The notes under the pieces are model-generated. The model was not told where the DNA came from. It was given only the letters and a program-made list of their open reading frames with translations, and did no database searches. Positions 33,639 to 44,581 of a DNA stretch of 64,000 bases are shown here, one piece after another. The translations under genes and the position numbers were made by a program. Positions within the stretch are counted from its first letter, which is position 1, and each line of letters opens with the position of its first letter. This DNA comes from Primulina eburnea (taxonomy: Eukaryota; Streptophyta; Magnoliopsida; Lamiales; Gesneriaceae), in contig NW_027331289.1 in the NCBI RefSeq assembly GCF_022965805.1, forward strand, positions 336,001-400,000, read 5' to 3'.

Positions 33639-35713
33639 TGAAAGCGGACCGGTTACGGTGGCCGGAAGCGCAACGGAAGTCAAAAAAATTTTTTTTTTAT
33701 ACATAAATTTCGGCCACCATGGTTTTTGCACAATATTTACAAAACAACATCAAACATAGGATGTTTAGAGATTTACCTATCAACCTCACAAGGTTGATGA
33801 ATGGCACCAACTTTGTTGTAAACAACAAAGCTCTTCTTTGGTAGGCAAATCTACAAGCTCCTCCTTCTTTCCTTCAAGAAATAAGGCCCACCACTAGCAA
33901 GGCAAACCCCCTCAAGTTTTGCACTAGAAAAACTTGAGGATTTTTCAAAGAGAAGATTTTATTCTCCAAGAAAATGAAGAACAAAAATGGAAGAAAAATG
34001 GGAGAGAATTTCCTTCAAGAATTCGGCCAAGTGAGTGTGTTGGGAGAGTGTGGGAGACTAGCCTTGGGTGTTGAAAAAGTTGTCTCTCAAAAGTTGCATC
34101 CTTTTTGAATTTTTTAATAAAAAGTAATCCACACCTCTTCACCTCCCAAGCATGCAAACTCTAGCATGTCATGCATATATAATATGGTTTTTAACACATT
34201 AAAAACCATGGACTAAATTTTAATTATCTCAAACACATTTGAGATTAATTAAATACTACTTGAATTTATTCAAGTCCCACTAGTTAAATAATTATTTAAT
34301 TGAGCTCTACAAGACTCAATATTATTTAATTAATTCAACACTTGAATTATTTTAATTATTTGAACTCTACTAGGTCCACTAGTGTTTAATTAATTCAACA
34401 CTTGAATTAATTTAATTTAGTCCCCAATAATGTTTATGAAAATCACAATTTTCAACTATATTATTTACTTGGCCAAATTTTAATCTAGGAACACTTCCTT
34501 AAATTAAAATTTATATTTCTCTCATAGAAGTCATACTTCTATTTTTCTTTACGCTTATAAACACATTTATAAGCCGTTCAACACATTGAACTATTTTACT
34601 TCTCATCGGGATTTACAAAGCTAGTACTTGTGTGGCCCTCAATGGTTCATTGATACAACTAGCCGTGGGTTCACATCTCTATGTGATTCGGACTAAACAT
34701 GTCCTTATTCGAGCATACCCCAAGTGCTCCATTCTTACTTATCAACTCCTTGATAGTAAGAACGTCAGAACTCAAGTCTGATAGTACCCAACCAATCACG
34801 TTAAACGCCTAGCAGCATCGCTTACGTGATTCCCTTGGTATCACATGATAGTGCCTGCAAGAACCATTCAATTATTGTTAGCGTACAGTACGGTCCCTTC
34901 AACTCATATATCCTGACCGATTCGACAACTATTGGTTTATCGAGAGTTGTCAATGAATCGATACTATGTGTCATGTTGTGGTTGCATCGATGGTGTAATC
35001 TATGAAACCCCTTTCATAATTACCACCATACTCTGATCAGAGATTTCAACCCACACATACATGAAAAAAACACATAGGATATCCATACCCGTAGGTAAGC
35101 GGTGAATCCCCGGCTACAATGTATCGACTCCTATATGTTTCGCCGTAACACCCAACCTTGCCACCTGATGACCCCATAAGAGTCGGTAAACAAGTCAAAG
35201 TGAAACGCTAGCACATAGAGTCTCAATGTTGTCCCGGGTCATAAGGACTAATGGTGTACAACCATAAACTAGGACTTTTCCACTCGATAAGTGAGAACCA
35301 CTTGGAAAGTCCTTTATAGAGGGTTGTTCAGTGCACTCTACCAGGAGCACCTATCTGCATGCTCGGACATCACAATGTCCCCTACCAATGAAACATGGTA
35401 CTCACATCGCAGATACTAGTCTCTAACTCGAGCGGCCTATATCCTTCTTAGTGGCGGCTGAATCGACTAGGAACCGTTTAGAATATACAGTATTACAAAT
35501 ATGAGTTTCATGATACTCATCATATGAGCATCTCATATTCTTTCTACTATAAGTATATTCAAGGACTTTATCTATGCAACTCGCATGGGTATAAAGATAA
35601 AGATGCGCCAAATTAATAAATTCAAATATTATTAAAATAAAGATCGTTTAATACAAAGAGTTTCATCGTGAACAGTCGGCCAATACTTGGCTCGACGTGC
35701 ACCTACTCTAACA
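33639..35713 (-). repeat. Copia-C 3' LTR
   Basis: The LTR is 2075 bp, minus strand, TGTTAGAGTAGG...CGGTCCGCTTTCA. It matches 41470-42207 plus 50110-51447. Minus-strand TATA-like element at 34175-34184. U3 holds TTCAA...TTGAA and TTATAAA...TTTATAA palindromes, as in Copia-B. Confidence 0.95.
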
Positions 35714-35725
35714 ATCTCCCACTTG
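35714..35725 (-). other. Copia-C polypurine tract
   Basis: On the minus strand CAAGTGGGAGAT abuts the 3' LTR edge at 35713, three bases past the gag-pol stop. Confidence 0.8.
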
Positions 35726-35727
35726 CA

Positions 35728-38700
35728 CTAGAGCCAACTACCCATATACTTAAGACCCATTGATTCGCGATGCTTCTCGAATGATGGTCCTGGTAAAGGT
35801 TTAGTTAGTGGATCAGCAACATTATCTGCGGAGCCGACTTTGTCGATCGACACTTCTCCTCGTTCCACGATCTCTCTGAGGATGTGGTACTTTCTCAATA
35901 CGTGTTTGGACTTCTGATGAGACCTTGGCTCCTTCGCCTGAGCTATGGCTCCCGTGTTGTCGCACATCACCGGGATAGGAGCAACTCCATTTGGAATGAC
36001 GCCCAACTCTTGGACGAAATTCCTAATCCAAACAGCCTCCTTTGCTGCAGCCGATGCAACAATGTATTCTGCCTCAGTGGTGGAATCCGCAGTACTGTCT
36101 TGCTTGGAACTCTTCCAAGAGACAGCACCACCATTGAGCATGAATATGAATCCGGAGGTTGACTTCGAGTCATCAACATCGCTTTGGAAGCTAGAGTCGG
36201 TATAGCCTTCCAATTTTAGTTCTCCACCCCCATAGACCAAAAACAACTTATTGGTCCTTCTCAAATACTTGAGGATGTCTTTCACAGCTTTCCAGTGTGG
36301 AAGACCAGGGTTGGATTGATATCTACTCACTACACTTAGTGCAAATGCCACGTCAGGACGTGTAGATATCATCCCATACATGATACTACCAATAGCCGAA
36401 GCATACGGAATTCTTGTCATCGCCGCTATCTCTGCATCAGTCTTGGGAGACATAGACTTGGATAGGGACACGCCATGACACATTGGTAGATGTCCTCTCT
36501 TGGACTCATCCATCGAGAACCGCTTCACGATGGTATCAATGTATGTGGACTGGGTGAGACCAAGCAATCTTCTTGATCTAACTCTATAGATCTGTATTCC
36601 CAATACAAAAGATGCTTCACCCAAGTCCTGCATTGAGAACTTACTTGCTAACCATATCTTTGTTGATTGCAACATTCCTACATCATTCCCAATGAGTAAA
36701 ATGTCATCAACATAAAAAACAAGGAATGTCACAGCACTCCCACTGACCTTCTTATACACACAGGGTTCCTCAGGATTCTTAGTAAAACAAAACTCTTTGA
36801 TTGTACTATCGAATCTGAGGTTCCAGCTCCTCGATGCCTGCTTAAGACCATAAATAGATCTTTGAAGTTTGCATACCATATGCTCACTCCCGATGGATGT
36901 AAACCCTTCAGGTTGAGACATGTAAATTTCTTCCTTAATATCCCCATTAAGGAAGGCTGTCTTCACATCCATCTGCCATATCTCATAGTCATACCATGCA
37001 GCTATGGCTAGCAATATCCTAATGGACTTGAACATCGCAACTGGAGAAAAGGTTTCCTCATAGTCAACACCTTGTCTTTGAGTATACCCTTTTGCTACCA
37101 ATCGCGCTTTGAAGGTCAATACCTTCCCATCCGCCCCAAGTTTCCTCTTGTAAATCCATTTACACCCTATGGGAACAGTTCCCTCAGGTGGATCCACAAG
37201 ATTCCACACTTGGTTCGAATGCATGGAATTCATCTCAGATTCCATTGCTTCAAGCCACTTGGATGAATCGGCATCCGATAACGCTTCCTTGAAGGTCCTT
37301 GGATCACATCCAAGATTAGGCTCATCATGGCCCTCTTCAAGAAGCAGACCATACCTCATAGGTGGTCTCGAGATCCTCTCGGATCTTCTAGGAGCTTGTA
37401 TCTCCTCACTTGGCTTCTCGGGTGTGGGTTCTACAACTGTGGGTGTCTCTCGAACCTCTTCGAGTTCTATCATCTCGCCTTTTCTATCCAATAGAAATTC
37501 CTTTTCCAAAAAGGTTGCATTCCTAGAAACAAACACATTTGTCTCTTGGGGATGATAGAAACAATATCCAACGGAATTCCTTGGATATCCCACAAAGTAG
37601 CATAAAATGGATCGACTATCCAATTTATCTCCCACTGTCTGCTTCACATAAGCAGGGCACCCCCATATTCTAAGATAAGAATACTTGGGAGGTTTACCCA
37701 TCCATATCTCATATGGAGTCTTGTCAAGTGCCTTTGTATGGACATTGTTCAACAACAGTGCCGCTGTTTCAAGCGCATATCCCCAAAAGGATGGCGGCAA
37801 CTCCGTGAACCCCATCATAGACCGAACCATGTCCATCAAAGTCCGGTTACGACGCTCCGAAACACCATTCAACTGCGGTGTAGCGGGCGGAGTCCACTGT
37901 GAGAGAATCCCATTCGCTCTAAGATACTCTTGGAACTCGGCACTCAAGTACTCACCACCTCGATCCGATCGAAGTGTCTTGATGCTTTGTCCCAATTGCT
38001 TCTCTACTTCACTTCTGAATTCTTTGAACCTTTCAAAGGCTTCAGACTTATATTTCATCAAATACACATAACCATACCTCGAAAAGTCATCGATAAAGGT
38101 GATGAAGTAGGAATGTCCATGCTTAGTGGTGATGCTAAGAGGACCGCACACATCGGTATGGATCAAATCCAATAACCCTTTGGCTCGCTCCGCATGGCCC
38201 TTAAAGGGAATTTTGGTCATCTTTCCTTTTAGACAGGATTCACAAGTCGTGAGAGTATTAATATCGGACATATCAAACATGCCAACTCCCACTAGCTTGT
38301 TCATCCTTCTTAGGGAAATATGACCTAATCGAGCATGCCATAATTGTGCCGAATTAAGAGTATCTTGTTTGCGCTTATTTGTTGTTGTTATCGTTTGGAC
38401 ATTGTTAAGTGGAATATCTTTTAATTTTAAGGTGTAGAGATTGTTTTCAAGTTCACCGGTACCAACTAAACATTCATTCTTGTAAATATTGCAAACACCT
38501 TTGCCAAATAAACAAGAAAATCCATCGATATCAAGCATAGGAATGGAAATAATGTTTTTAATCAAGTCTGGTACAAATAAAACATCTCTTAATACAAACT
38601 TAAAATCATTGTTCAAGATTAAAGTAACATCTCCAACAGCTTTGGCAGCAACCCTTGCTCCATTGCCCATCCTCAAGAAGGTCTCACCCTCTCGGAGCCT

Positions 38701-39666
38701 TCTACTTCTTCCCATCACCTGCAAATCATTACAGAGATGTGAGCCACAGCCGGTATCCAATACCCAAGAAGTAGAGTTAATCGAGATATTTACTTCAATA
38801 AAGAACATACCTTTGCCAGAACCCTTCTGCGCAAGATATTCCGTGCAGTTACGCCTCCAATGTCCAGGCTTCTTGCAGTGATGACAGATGTCAACTGTCT
38901 TCTCAGCCTTGGCTGGCGCGGCTGCCACTATGGGACTCGGAGTCTGACTCTTCAAGGGCTCGCTCTTCTTGGGGCGCTTGAAAGAACGCTTCTTTCCCTT
39001 CCCAGGTGGACCGGTCTTCGTGCTAGATGAAGAGCCCACATAAAGAACCGGCTTCTCCTTCTTGATGGTGGACTCAAAAGTCACAAGCATGTTCACCAAC
39101 TCTTCAAGGCTGGGCTCGAGCTTGTTCATATTGAAGTTCACGACAAAAGGATCGAAAGAGCTAGGTAGCGACAGCAGCAGCACATCCGTGGTCAACTCAG
39201 ATGGCAAGATCAAATCCATGCCAACAAGCTTGTCCACGAGCCCAATCAACTTTAGGCCATGCTCATGGACCGAAGTCCCATCTCGCATGCGTAAAGTGAT
39301 GAGCTCCTTTACTGTGGCATGCCTCAAAGGCCGAGTTTGCTCACCGAAGAGCTCCTTGAGGTGCATATGAATGTCAGCAGCATTCTTAGCATCCTCGAAT
39401 CGCCTTTGCAGCTCATCGTTCATCGAAGCCTGCATATAACACCTCGCCTTCAAGTCATGGTCGCACCAATCCTTGTAGGTCTGCAATTCCTCAGGATTGC
39501 AGCTGGTCGGAGCCTCAGCAGGGGGCGACTCAGTCAGTGTGTATGCAATTTTCTCCGAGTTAAGGACAATCTTTAGATTTCTTAGCCAAGTGATATAGTT
39601 AGGTCCGGTTAGAACGTGTTTTTCGAGAATAACGGAAAACGGGTTGCGAATTGATGACATTGCCAA
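35728..39666 (-). CDS. gag-pol: Copia-C gag-pol polyprotein, intact (1312 residues)
   Basis: A single uninterrupted frame carries every function of a copia element in copia order. Gag about 10-205; CCHC knuckle CHHCKKPGHWRRNC 261-274; protease DTG at 304-306; integrase zinc region H444/H449 with C475/C478; core D504, D568, E604 (the last two 35 residues apart); RT with YVDD at 985-988; RNase H with D1157 (YTDSSF), E1198 (TTEAEY) and D1236 (CDN); end at WL. Start MAMSSIRNP is the first ATG of the conserved region; an alternative is M3. It would make Gag particles, reverse-transcribe and integrate. It is a plausible trans-supplier for Copia-B-like elements. Confidence 0.96.
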   Translation of the reverse strand: MAMSSIRNPFSVILEKHVLTGPNYITWLRNLKIVLNSEKIAYTLTESPPAEAPTSCNPEELQTYKDWCDHDLKARCYMQASMNDELQRRFEDAKNAADIHMHLKELFGEQTRPLRHATVKELITLRMRDGTSVHEHGLKLIGLVDKLVGMDLILPSELTTDVLLLSLPSSFDPFVVNFNMNKLEPSLEELVNMLVTFESTIKKEKPVLYVGSSSSTKTGPPGKGKKRSFKRPKKSEPLKSQTPSPIVAAAPAKAEKTVDICHHCKKPGHWRRNCTEYLAQKGSGKGMFFIEVNISINSTSWVLDTGCGSHLCNDLQVMGRSRRLREGETFLRMGNGARVAAKAVGDVTLILNNDFKFVLRDVLFVPDLIKNIISIPMLDIDGFSCLFGKGVCNIYKNECLVGTGELENNLYTLKLKDIPLNNVQTITTTNKRKQDTLNSAQLWHARLGHISLRRMNKLVGVGMFDMSDINTLTTCESCLKGKMTKIPFKGHAERAKGLLDLIHTDVCGPLSITTKHGHSYFITFIDDFSRYGYVYLMKYKSEAFERFKEFRSEVEKQLGQSIKTLRSDRGGEYLSAEFQEYLRANGILSQWTPPATPQLNGVSERRNRTLMDMVRSMMGFTELPPSFWGYALETAALLLNNVHTKALDKTPYEIWMGKPPKYSYLRIWGCPAYVKQTVGDKLDSRSILCYFVGYPRNSVGYCFYHPQETNVFVSRNATFLEKEFLLDRKGEMIELEEVRETPTVVEPTPEKPSEEIQAPRRSERISRPPMRYGLLLEEGHDEPNLGCDPRTFKEALSDADSSKWLEAMESEMNSMHSNQVWNLVDPPEGTVPIGCKWIYKRKLGADGKVLTFKARLVAKGYTQRQGVDYEETFSPVAMFKSIRILLAIAAWYDYEIWQMDVKTAFLNGDIKEEIYMSQPEGFTSIGSEHMVCKLQRSIYGLKQASRSWNLRFDSTIKEFCFTKNPEEPCVYKKVSGSAVTFLVFYVDDILLIGNDVGMLQSTKIWLASKFSMQDLGEASFVLGIQIYRVRSRRLLGLTQSTYIDTIVKRFSMDESKRGHLPMCHGVSLSKSMSPKTDAEIAAMTRIPYASAIGSIMYGMISTRPDVAFALSVVSRYQSNPGLPHWKAVKDILKYLRRTNKLFLVYGGGELKLEGYTDSSFQSDVDDSKSTSGFIFMLNGGAVSWKSSKQDSTADSTTEAEYIVASAAAKEAVWIRNFVQELGVIPNGVAPIPVMCDNTGAIAQAKEPRSHQKSKHVLRKYHILREIVERGEVSIDKVGSADNVADPLTKPLPGPSFEKHRESMGLKYMGSWL

Positions 39667-41455
39667 AGATTTGTACTGAAAAGTAAAACAGATAAATGTT
39701 AATGACTATTTTAAAATATTTAATAAGATATAAAGTTTGGACTTTTACTTTATAAATTATCGCTCCCACTGTTTTGACATTTTCACTACCCTCTAGTGAA
39801 AACGGGAAACACTTTCCTCAGTAGGTACGTAAGGTCCAATTAGCGAATTGTGATCCCGAATAATATCGGCCATCACAATTCCTAAAAGTTGTTTCCAATT
39901 GCATCGCTATGCAACCCTCTACGTATACTTTTGTCTCACGTTTGATTAGGACCCAATAATATGACGTCGTTCATCTTCACGTGTCAAGCCTAAACCATCG
40001 ATATTGAACCTTAATGGACGGTCGGCATGAGTTCCCTCAATAATATGAGCCGAAATCATGGGAGTTCCACGTAGTTCACATCACCATGTCAATGGATGTC
40101 ACAGCTTTCCGGCACCCAGTGCCCCCTCAATAATATGAGCCGAGCCCCGAGTACGGGTAGCGTTCATCATGCATCCATTGTCGATGGAAGACAAGGAAAT
40201 TATAAACAAATTTATAATTCCCCTTTTCGGACTTGATATTAATTTTGAATCTTATTCAAAATGAGGGTTTTTAATTTTGAAAGGTCTCATCATTAATTTT
40301 ATTTTAAAAGCTCGCCATGTTTGATCGTATGTTTGCCGGATTCATGCAACTTTGTTATTATCATAATAATAACGCACATACTCATTATTTATAACATATC
40401 ATGCATATATTATAAATAGAAAACAGTACAACGATGATCAATTGCCCCAATACTAATGGCCCGTGTGAGCTAAACACGGGCCTAGGTCCAATCCTAGGGT
40501 AAATGCAAGGGATGTAAATGCAACTACATTATTACATTATCATCCAATATTACATGTGTTCGATCTTCATAATCACCAAGGCCCACCATCTTCCAATCTT
40601 GATCTTCCACTATTCTAATATTTACAATTAAATATCCATGGCACATAGGGATACATCTCATGGGGTGGGAACGGGCCATAAACCAAGCCCACTTTAAATT
40701 GATAATTATTACAATCATTCAACACAAATATCCTAGCATACACCTAGCAAATTGGGCTTGGGCTTTTGATCATCCTTCATGCATAATATCACATATCATA
40801 CACCATCAATTAATTATCACAATAATTAATTGATCCAATATTATATATCTTGATCCAATCACTAACCGCCACAATTATAAATTAAATTAACAAAGTATAC
40901 AAACACCTTTGTCTACTTTCAAATTAATTTATTTATAATCGAATTTCTTGTAAATCACAATTTACTATAAATAATTAAAGTCCTACTTCAATTATTTATT
41001 TTATGAGAAAATATGTGCAACAATTGTAAATTTAAACTTAGGGGCCCAAAAACCATTTTTCACCAAAAATATTTTGGCCCATTTAAATTTCACAAATTTT
41101 GTTGGCCATCCAAAGGCCCAACATCTCTAGGCCCGTGACACTAAGATTGTCCAAAACACTTTTGGAAACCCTAGTCGTCATCGCCGTCGCCGGAGCTCCG
41201 TCGCCGGATTCTGGCAACACAAAAATTTTTTTTTTTTTATTTTTAAAAATAGTAACTTTCAGGCAGCCCCTCGGGCTGCCCCTTGCTACCCGAAATTCTC
41301 GGGCAGCCCCTCGGGCAGCCCCGAAAAATTAATTTTTTTTTTTTTGTGTTTCAAATTTTCGGCCCTTGTGTTTTTTATGCACAAAAATTCTCAAGCGGTT
41401 AGAAATCGATCTCAACATAATATTATGCAAATATTACACAAAAACCGTAACCATA
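39667..41455 (-). ncRNA. Copia-C leader with stem-loop array 39845-40152
   Basis: The 1.8-kb untranslated leader on the minus strand has no credible ORF. Plus-strand coordinates of the stem-loops are H4 39845-39881, small hairpin 39899-39914 (loop AGCG on the coding strand), H3 39944-39975, H2 40025-40061 and H1 40114-40152. H4 has a Watson-Crick A-T where Copia-B has a G-U. H1 keeps most pairs through wobble changes. A GC-rich patch with an 8-bp hairpin (GGCAGCCC/GGGCTGCC, 41262-41280) sits near the PBS end. Confidence 0.7.
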
Positions 41456-41467
41456 GCTCGGATACCA
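41456..41467 (-). other. Copia-C primer-binding site (variant)
   Basis: The plus strand reads GCTCGGATACCA, which is TGGTATCCGAGC on the coding strand, two bases from the LTR edge at 41470. It is the same variant as Copia-B. Confidence 0.8.
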
Positions 41468-41469
41468 CT

Positions 41470-42207
41470 TGAAAGCGGACCGGTTACGGTGGCCGGAAGC
41501 GCAACGGAAGTCAAAATTTTTTTTTTTATACATAAATTTCGGCCACCATGGTTTTTGCACAATATTTACAAAACAACATCAAACATAGGATGTTTAGAGA
41601 TTTACCTATCAACCTCACAAGATTGATGAATGGCACCAACTTTGTTGTAAACAACAAAGCTCTTCTTTGGTAGGCAAATCTACAAGCTCCTCCTTTTTTC
41701 CTTCAAGAAATAAGGCCCACCACTAGCAAGGCAAACCCCCTCAAGTTTTGCACTAGAAAAACTTCAGGATTTTTCAAAGAGAAGATTTTATTCTCCAAGA
41801 AAATGAAGAACAAAAATGGAAGAAAAATGGGAGAGAATTTCCCTCAAGAATTCGGCCAAGTGAGTGTGTTGGGAGAGTGTGGGAGACTAGCCTTGGGTGT
41901 TGAAAAAGTTGTCTTTCAAAAGTTGCATCCTTTTTGAATTTTTTAATAAAAAGTAATCCACACCTCTTCACCTCCCAAGCATGCAAACCCTAGCATGTCA
42001 TGCATATATAATATGGTTTTTAACACATTAAAAACCATGGACTAAATTTTAATTATCTCAAAAACATTTGAGATTAATTAAATACTACTTGAATTTATTC
42101 AAGTCCCACTAGTTAAATAATTATTTAATTGAGCTCTACAAGACTCAATATTATTTAATTAATTCAACACTTGAATTATTTTAATTATTTGGACTCTACT
42201 AGGTCCA
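41470..42207 (-). repeat. Copia-C 5' LTR, U5-side part
   Basis: This 738-bp piece matches 33639-34376. It is interrupted at 42207 by Gypsy-D (target GTCCA 42203-42207) and continues at 50110. Confidence 0.95.
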
Positions 42208-42345
42208 TGTAATGCCCGAAATTTGATCATTTTAATCAGATGTTGATTAATTGGCATGATTAACGTTATAAGAACTCAAATGAACCGATACGACAAGGCC
42301 GAGCGTCGTTGCACTTGTTAGCCAAGTATTTGGGGCAGAAACTTC

Positions 42346-42522
42346 GGCGCTCGAGCGGTAGAAAAGCACCGCCCGAGCGCCAATGTATCGCAAGTTATTG
42401 CTCGGACAGAAGGTTCGGCGCCCAGGCGGTAGATTTCGACCGCCCGAGCGCCAAGGGCGCGTCTTGAAAATTCTGGACAGATTGTACCGCGCTCAAGCGG
42501 TAGATTTGCACCGCTCGAGCGC
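42346..42522 (+). repeat. Three GC-rich hairpins in the Gypsy-D 5' LTR promoter
   Basis: HP1 42346-42381, HP2 42417-42452 and HP3 42489-42522 have 13-14 bp arms of the type GGCGCTCGAGCGGT/ACCGCCCGAGCGCC around 7-8 base loops. In the 3' LTR they are at 48211-48246, 48282-48317 and 48354-48387, where HP3 is perfect. Most differences between the copies are G-to-A at CG sites, as expected from cytosine methylation and deamination. Confidence 0.88.
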
Positions 42523-42573
42523 CACCCGGAAATCATGAAAGGTAGCCACGTTTCTTCAGACATGCAGCGTTGG

Positions 42574-42585
42574 TATATATATATA
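42574..42585 (+). promoter_or_regulatory. TATA box of Gypsy-D 5' LTR
   Basis: TATATATATATA lies about 50 bp downstream of the third GC-rich hairpin. The same run is at 48439-48450 in the 3' LTR. Confidence 0.65.
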
Positions 42586-44245
42586 CATTACACGCCTAAA
42601 TCCCTCAGAAATCATAAACGAAGATCGAGAAAAGGGTTCAGAATAAGAGTTGAAAATCCTTACGCCTTTTGTGCGAAATCCGCCCGTCTGATTTTTGAAT
42701 CCGACTTCAGTACTGTGTTCTTATCAACGCAGGCTACAACTGGACGTAAGTTTTGTTACGTTTATACATGATTTGAATTTATAATATTGTCAGAATTGAA
42801 TATGATTCAGATATGATGTTTCTACTACCGTAGACATCATAGAATTGAAGTCAGATTAAAGAACAAACTGTTCCTGTAATTGTTATGATTTTCGAAAGAT
42901 ATTGACTGAGATTTTATATCAGAATTGTGTTAATATTCAGAGTATGAATTAGGTGGGCACAGATTATGAGTTCAGTGTTATATTTGTGATGTTCAGATTG
43001 ACGGGGTTATTCAGATTGTATTGTTATGCCGTCGGAACATCAGTTGAGTTAGATTGATCAGATTCAGACATGATTTCGATTAGATTGTGATATTATTGAT
43101 ATGACTCAGATTGTATCTTGTTCAGACATTGATCAGATTGTATATATTGAGTTATTCACTGATACAGCGTATTCAATATTGTCATTTCAGATTCAAGATG
43201 GACAGATTTGAATACAGGTCTTCGTCATCGTCAGACCGGGACGACAAAGGTATAATTCATGTGATATTCGGGAAGCATAACTCAAATTAGATTAATTTGA
43301 GTTTCCCAATAAAATCACATACGAGATTATTGTGTATATTATGCTTTGTTACAGATTGTTATACATTGCATTTTAAGATATTTATGCTTTGTGTACAGAT
43401 TGTAATACATTGCATTTAAGATAGGAAAGTCTTGACAGCTCAGTCAGACTTCTAGACGTTCGGTGTATCGTACATAGGAGCAGACACCCTCCGATTGTAG
43501 CACCACGATACAGCCATGGCCGAAGTCTAGGAATAAGACGTACAGTTACCACGATCGGTTGAGTAGGTAACAGCCATTGACGTCTTATTCATCACGGGAT
43601 CCCTAGAGTTATAGTTGAGTCGAGTCTAGACATGATTTGACTAGAACTGCATGTGTTTAGAAATGTGGTTTCATAGAGTATGAAACCCATGTTTATTGCT
43701 TTCAGACATGATAGCCTGTGTTTATATGATTTGATATAGATTGCATGTTTATCTGAACTGAGTTGCATGCTTATTTTGAGTAGATTTCATAGATTATGAA
43801 ATCTATTGCTTTGAATATATTCATGATAGCATGTTTTATGATTTAGATTGTTTATATACATGCTTACCATGTTTTATACTGGGATTTATTCTCACCGGAG
43901 TTATCCGGCTGTTGTCTTGTTTTGTATGTGTGCATGACAACAGGTGGGACAGGATCAGGGTCGAGATGACGACGAGAGAAGACGAGTTTAGCGTGGTGAT
44001 TCCGGACTTGGATAGATTTGGTTTATTACTTGAACTTAGTAACTAAACCTTAGACGTAAATTGTATAGTATTGTACTTTTCTACTGAATTGTAGTTGGTA
44101 TACAGATATGTATATTATTTAGATTCCATTACCTTCCGCATTTACATTTTAAAAAGAAAAATTTTTAGACCCTGTTTATCAGCATTGATAATTAAATCCC
44201 AATAATGAGTAAGAAGATGATTAGCGTCCGGGTCCCCACAACAGG

Positions 44246-44257
44246 TGGTATCAGAGC
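44246..44257 (+). other. Gypsy-D primer-binding site
   Basis: TGGTATCAGAGC lies five bases after the LTR end at 44240. It is the initiator-Met type, as in Gypsy-C. The downstream leader (44258-44580) is non-coding and contains a short direct repeat of GATAGATC-TTTAGATTGAG. Confidence 0.9.
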
Positions 44258-44581
44258 GATAGATCCTTTAGATTGAGATAGTCAGAACTGATAGATCTTT
44301 TAGATTGAGTTCGACTAAGATAGAAAAGAATGAGCGGGGTAGATTGAATTTTCCTTCCTTGCATGTGATTGCTAGCATGAGATTTATTTCAATGTTGACT
44401 ACATTGTGTGTGCTAGCATGATTTATTGCTTTCCCTATTACATGTTGTTTGTTATCTGAGATGATCGCAGCATGTAATTACTAAGCCTGGATCAGAACCG
44501 AGTCTGAATCAGAGGTATATGATCAGAGGAGGGCTGAGACAGATTGTATAGATTGCGTACTAATCTGTTTGATATTCAGAT

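Larger units (their letters stand above)
42208..44240 (+). repeat. Gypsy-D 5' LTR
   Basis: The LTR starts TGTAATGCCCGAAATTTG and ends CGTCCGGGTCCCCACA. Three GC-rich hairpins lie at 42346-42522, just before the TATA box at 42574-42585. The U5-side ORF at 43831-44046 occurs in both LTRs and is not a credible gene. Confidence 0.95.

Noticed and set aside
43831..44046. 71-codon ORF in both Gypsy-D LTRs (also 49695-49910)
   Set aside because: It is an LTR copy effect; low complexity and no domain.
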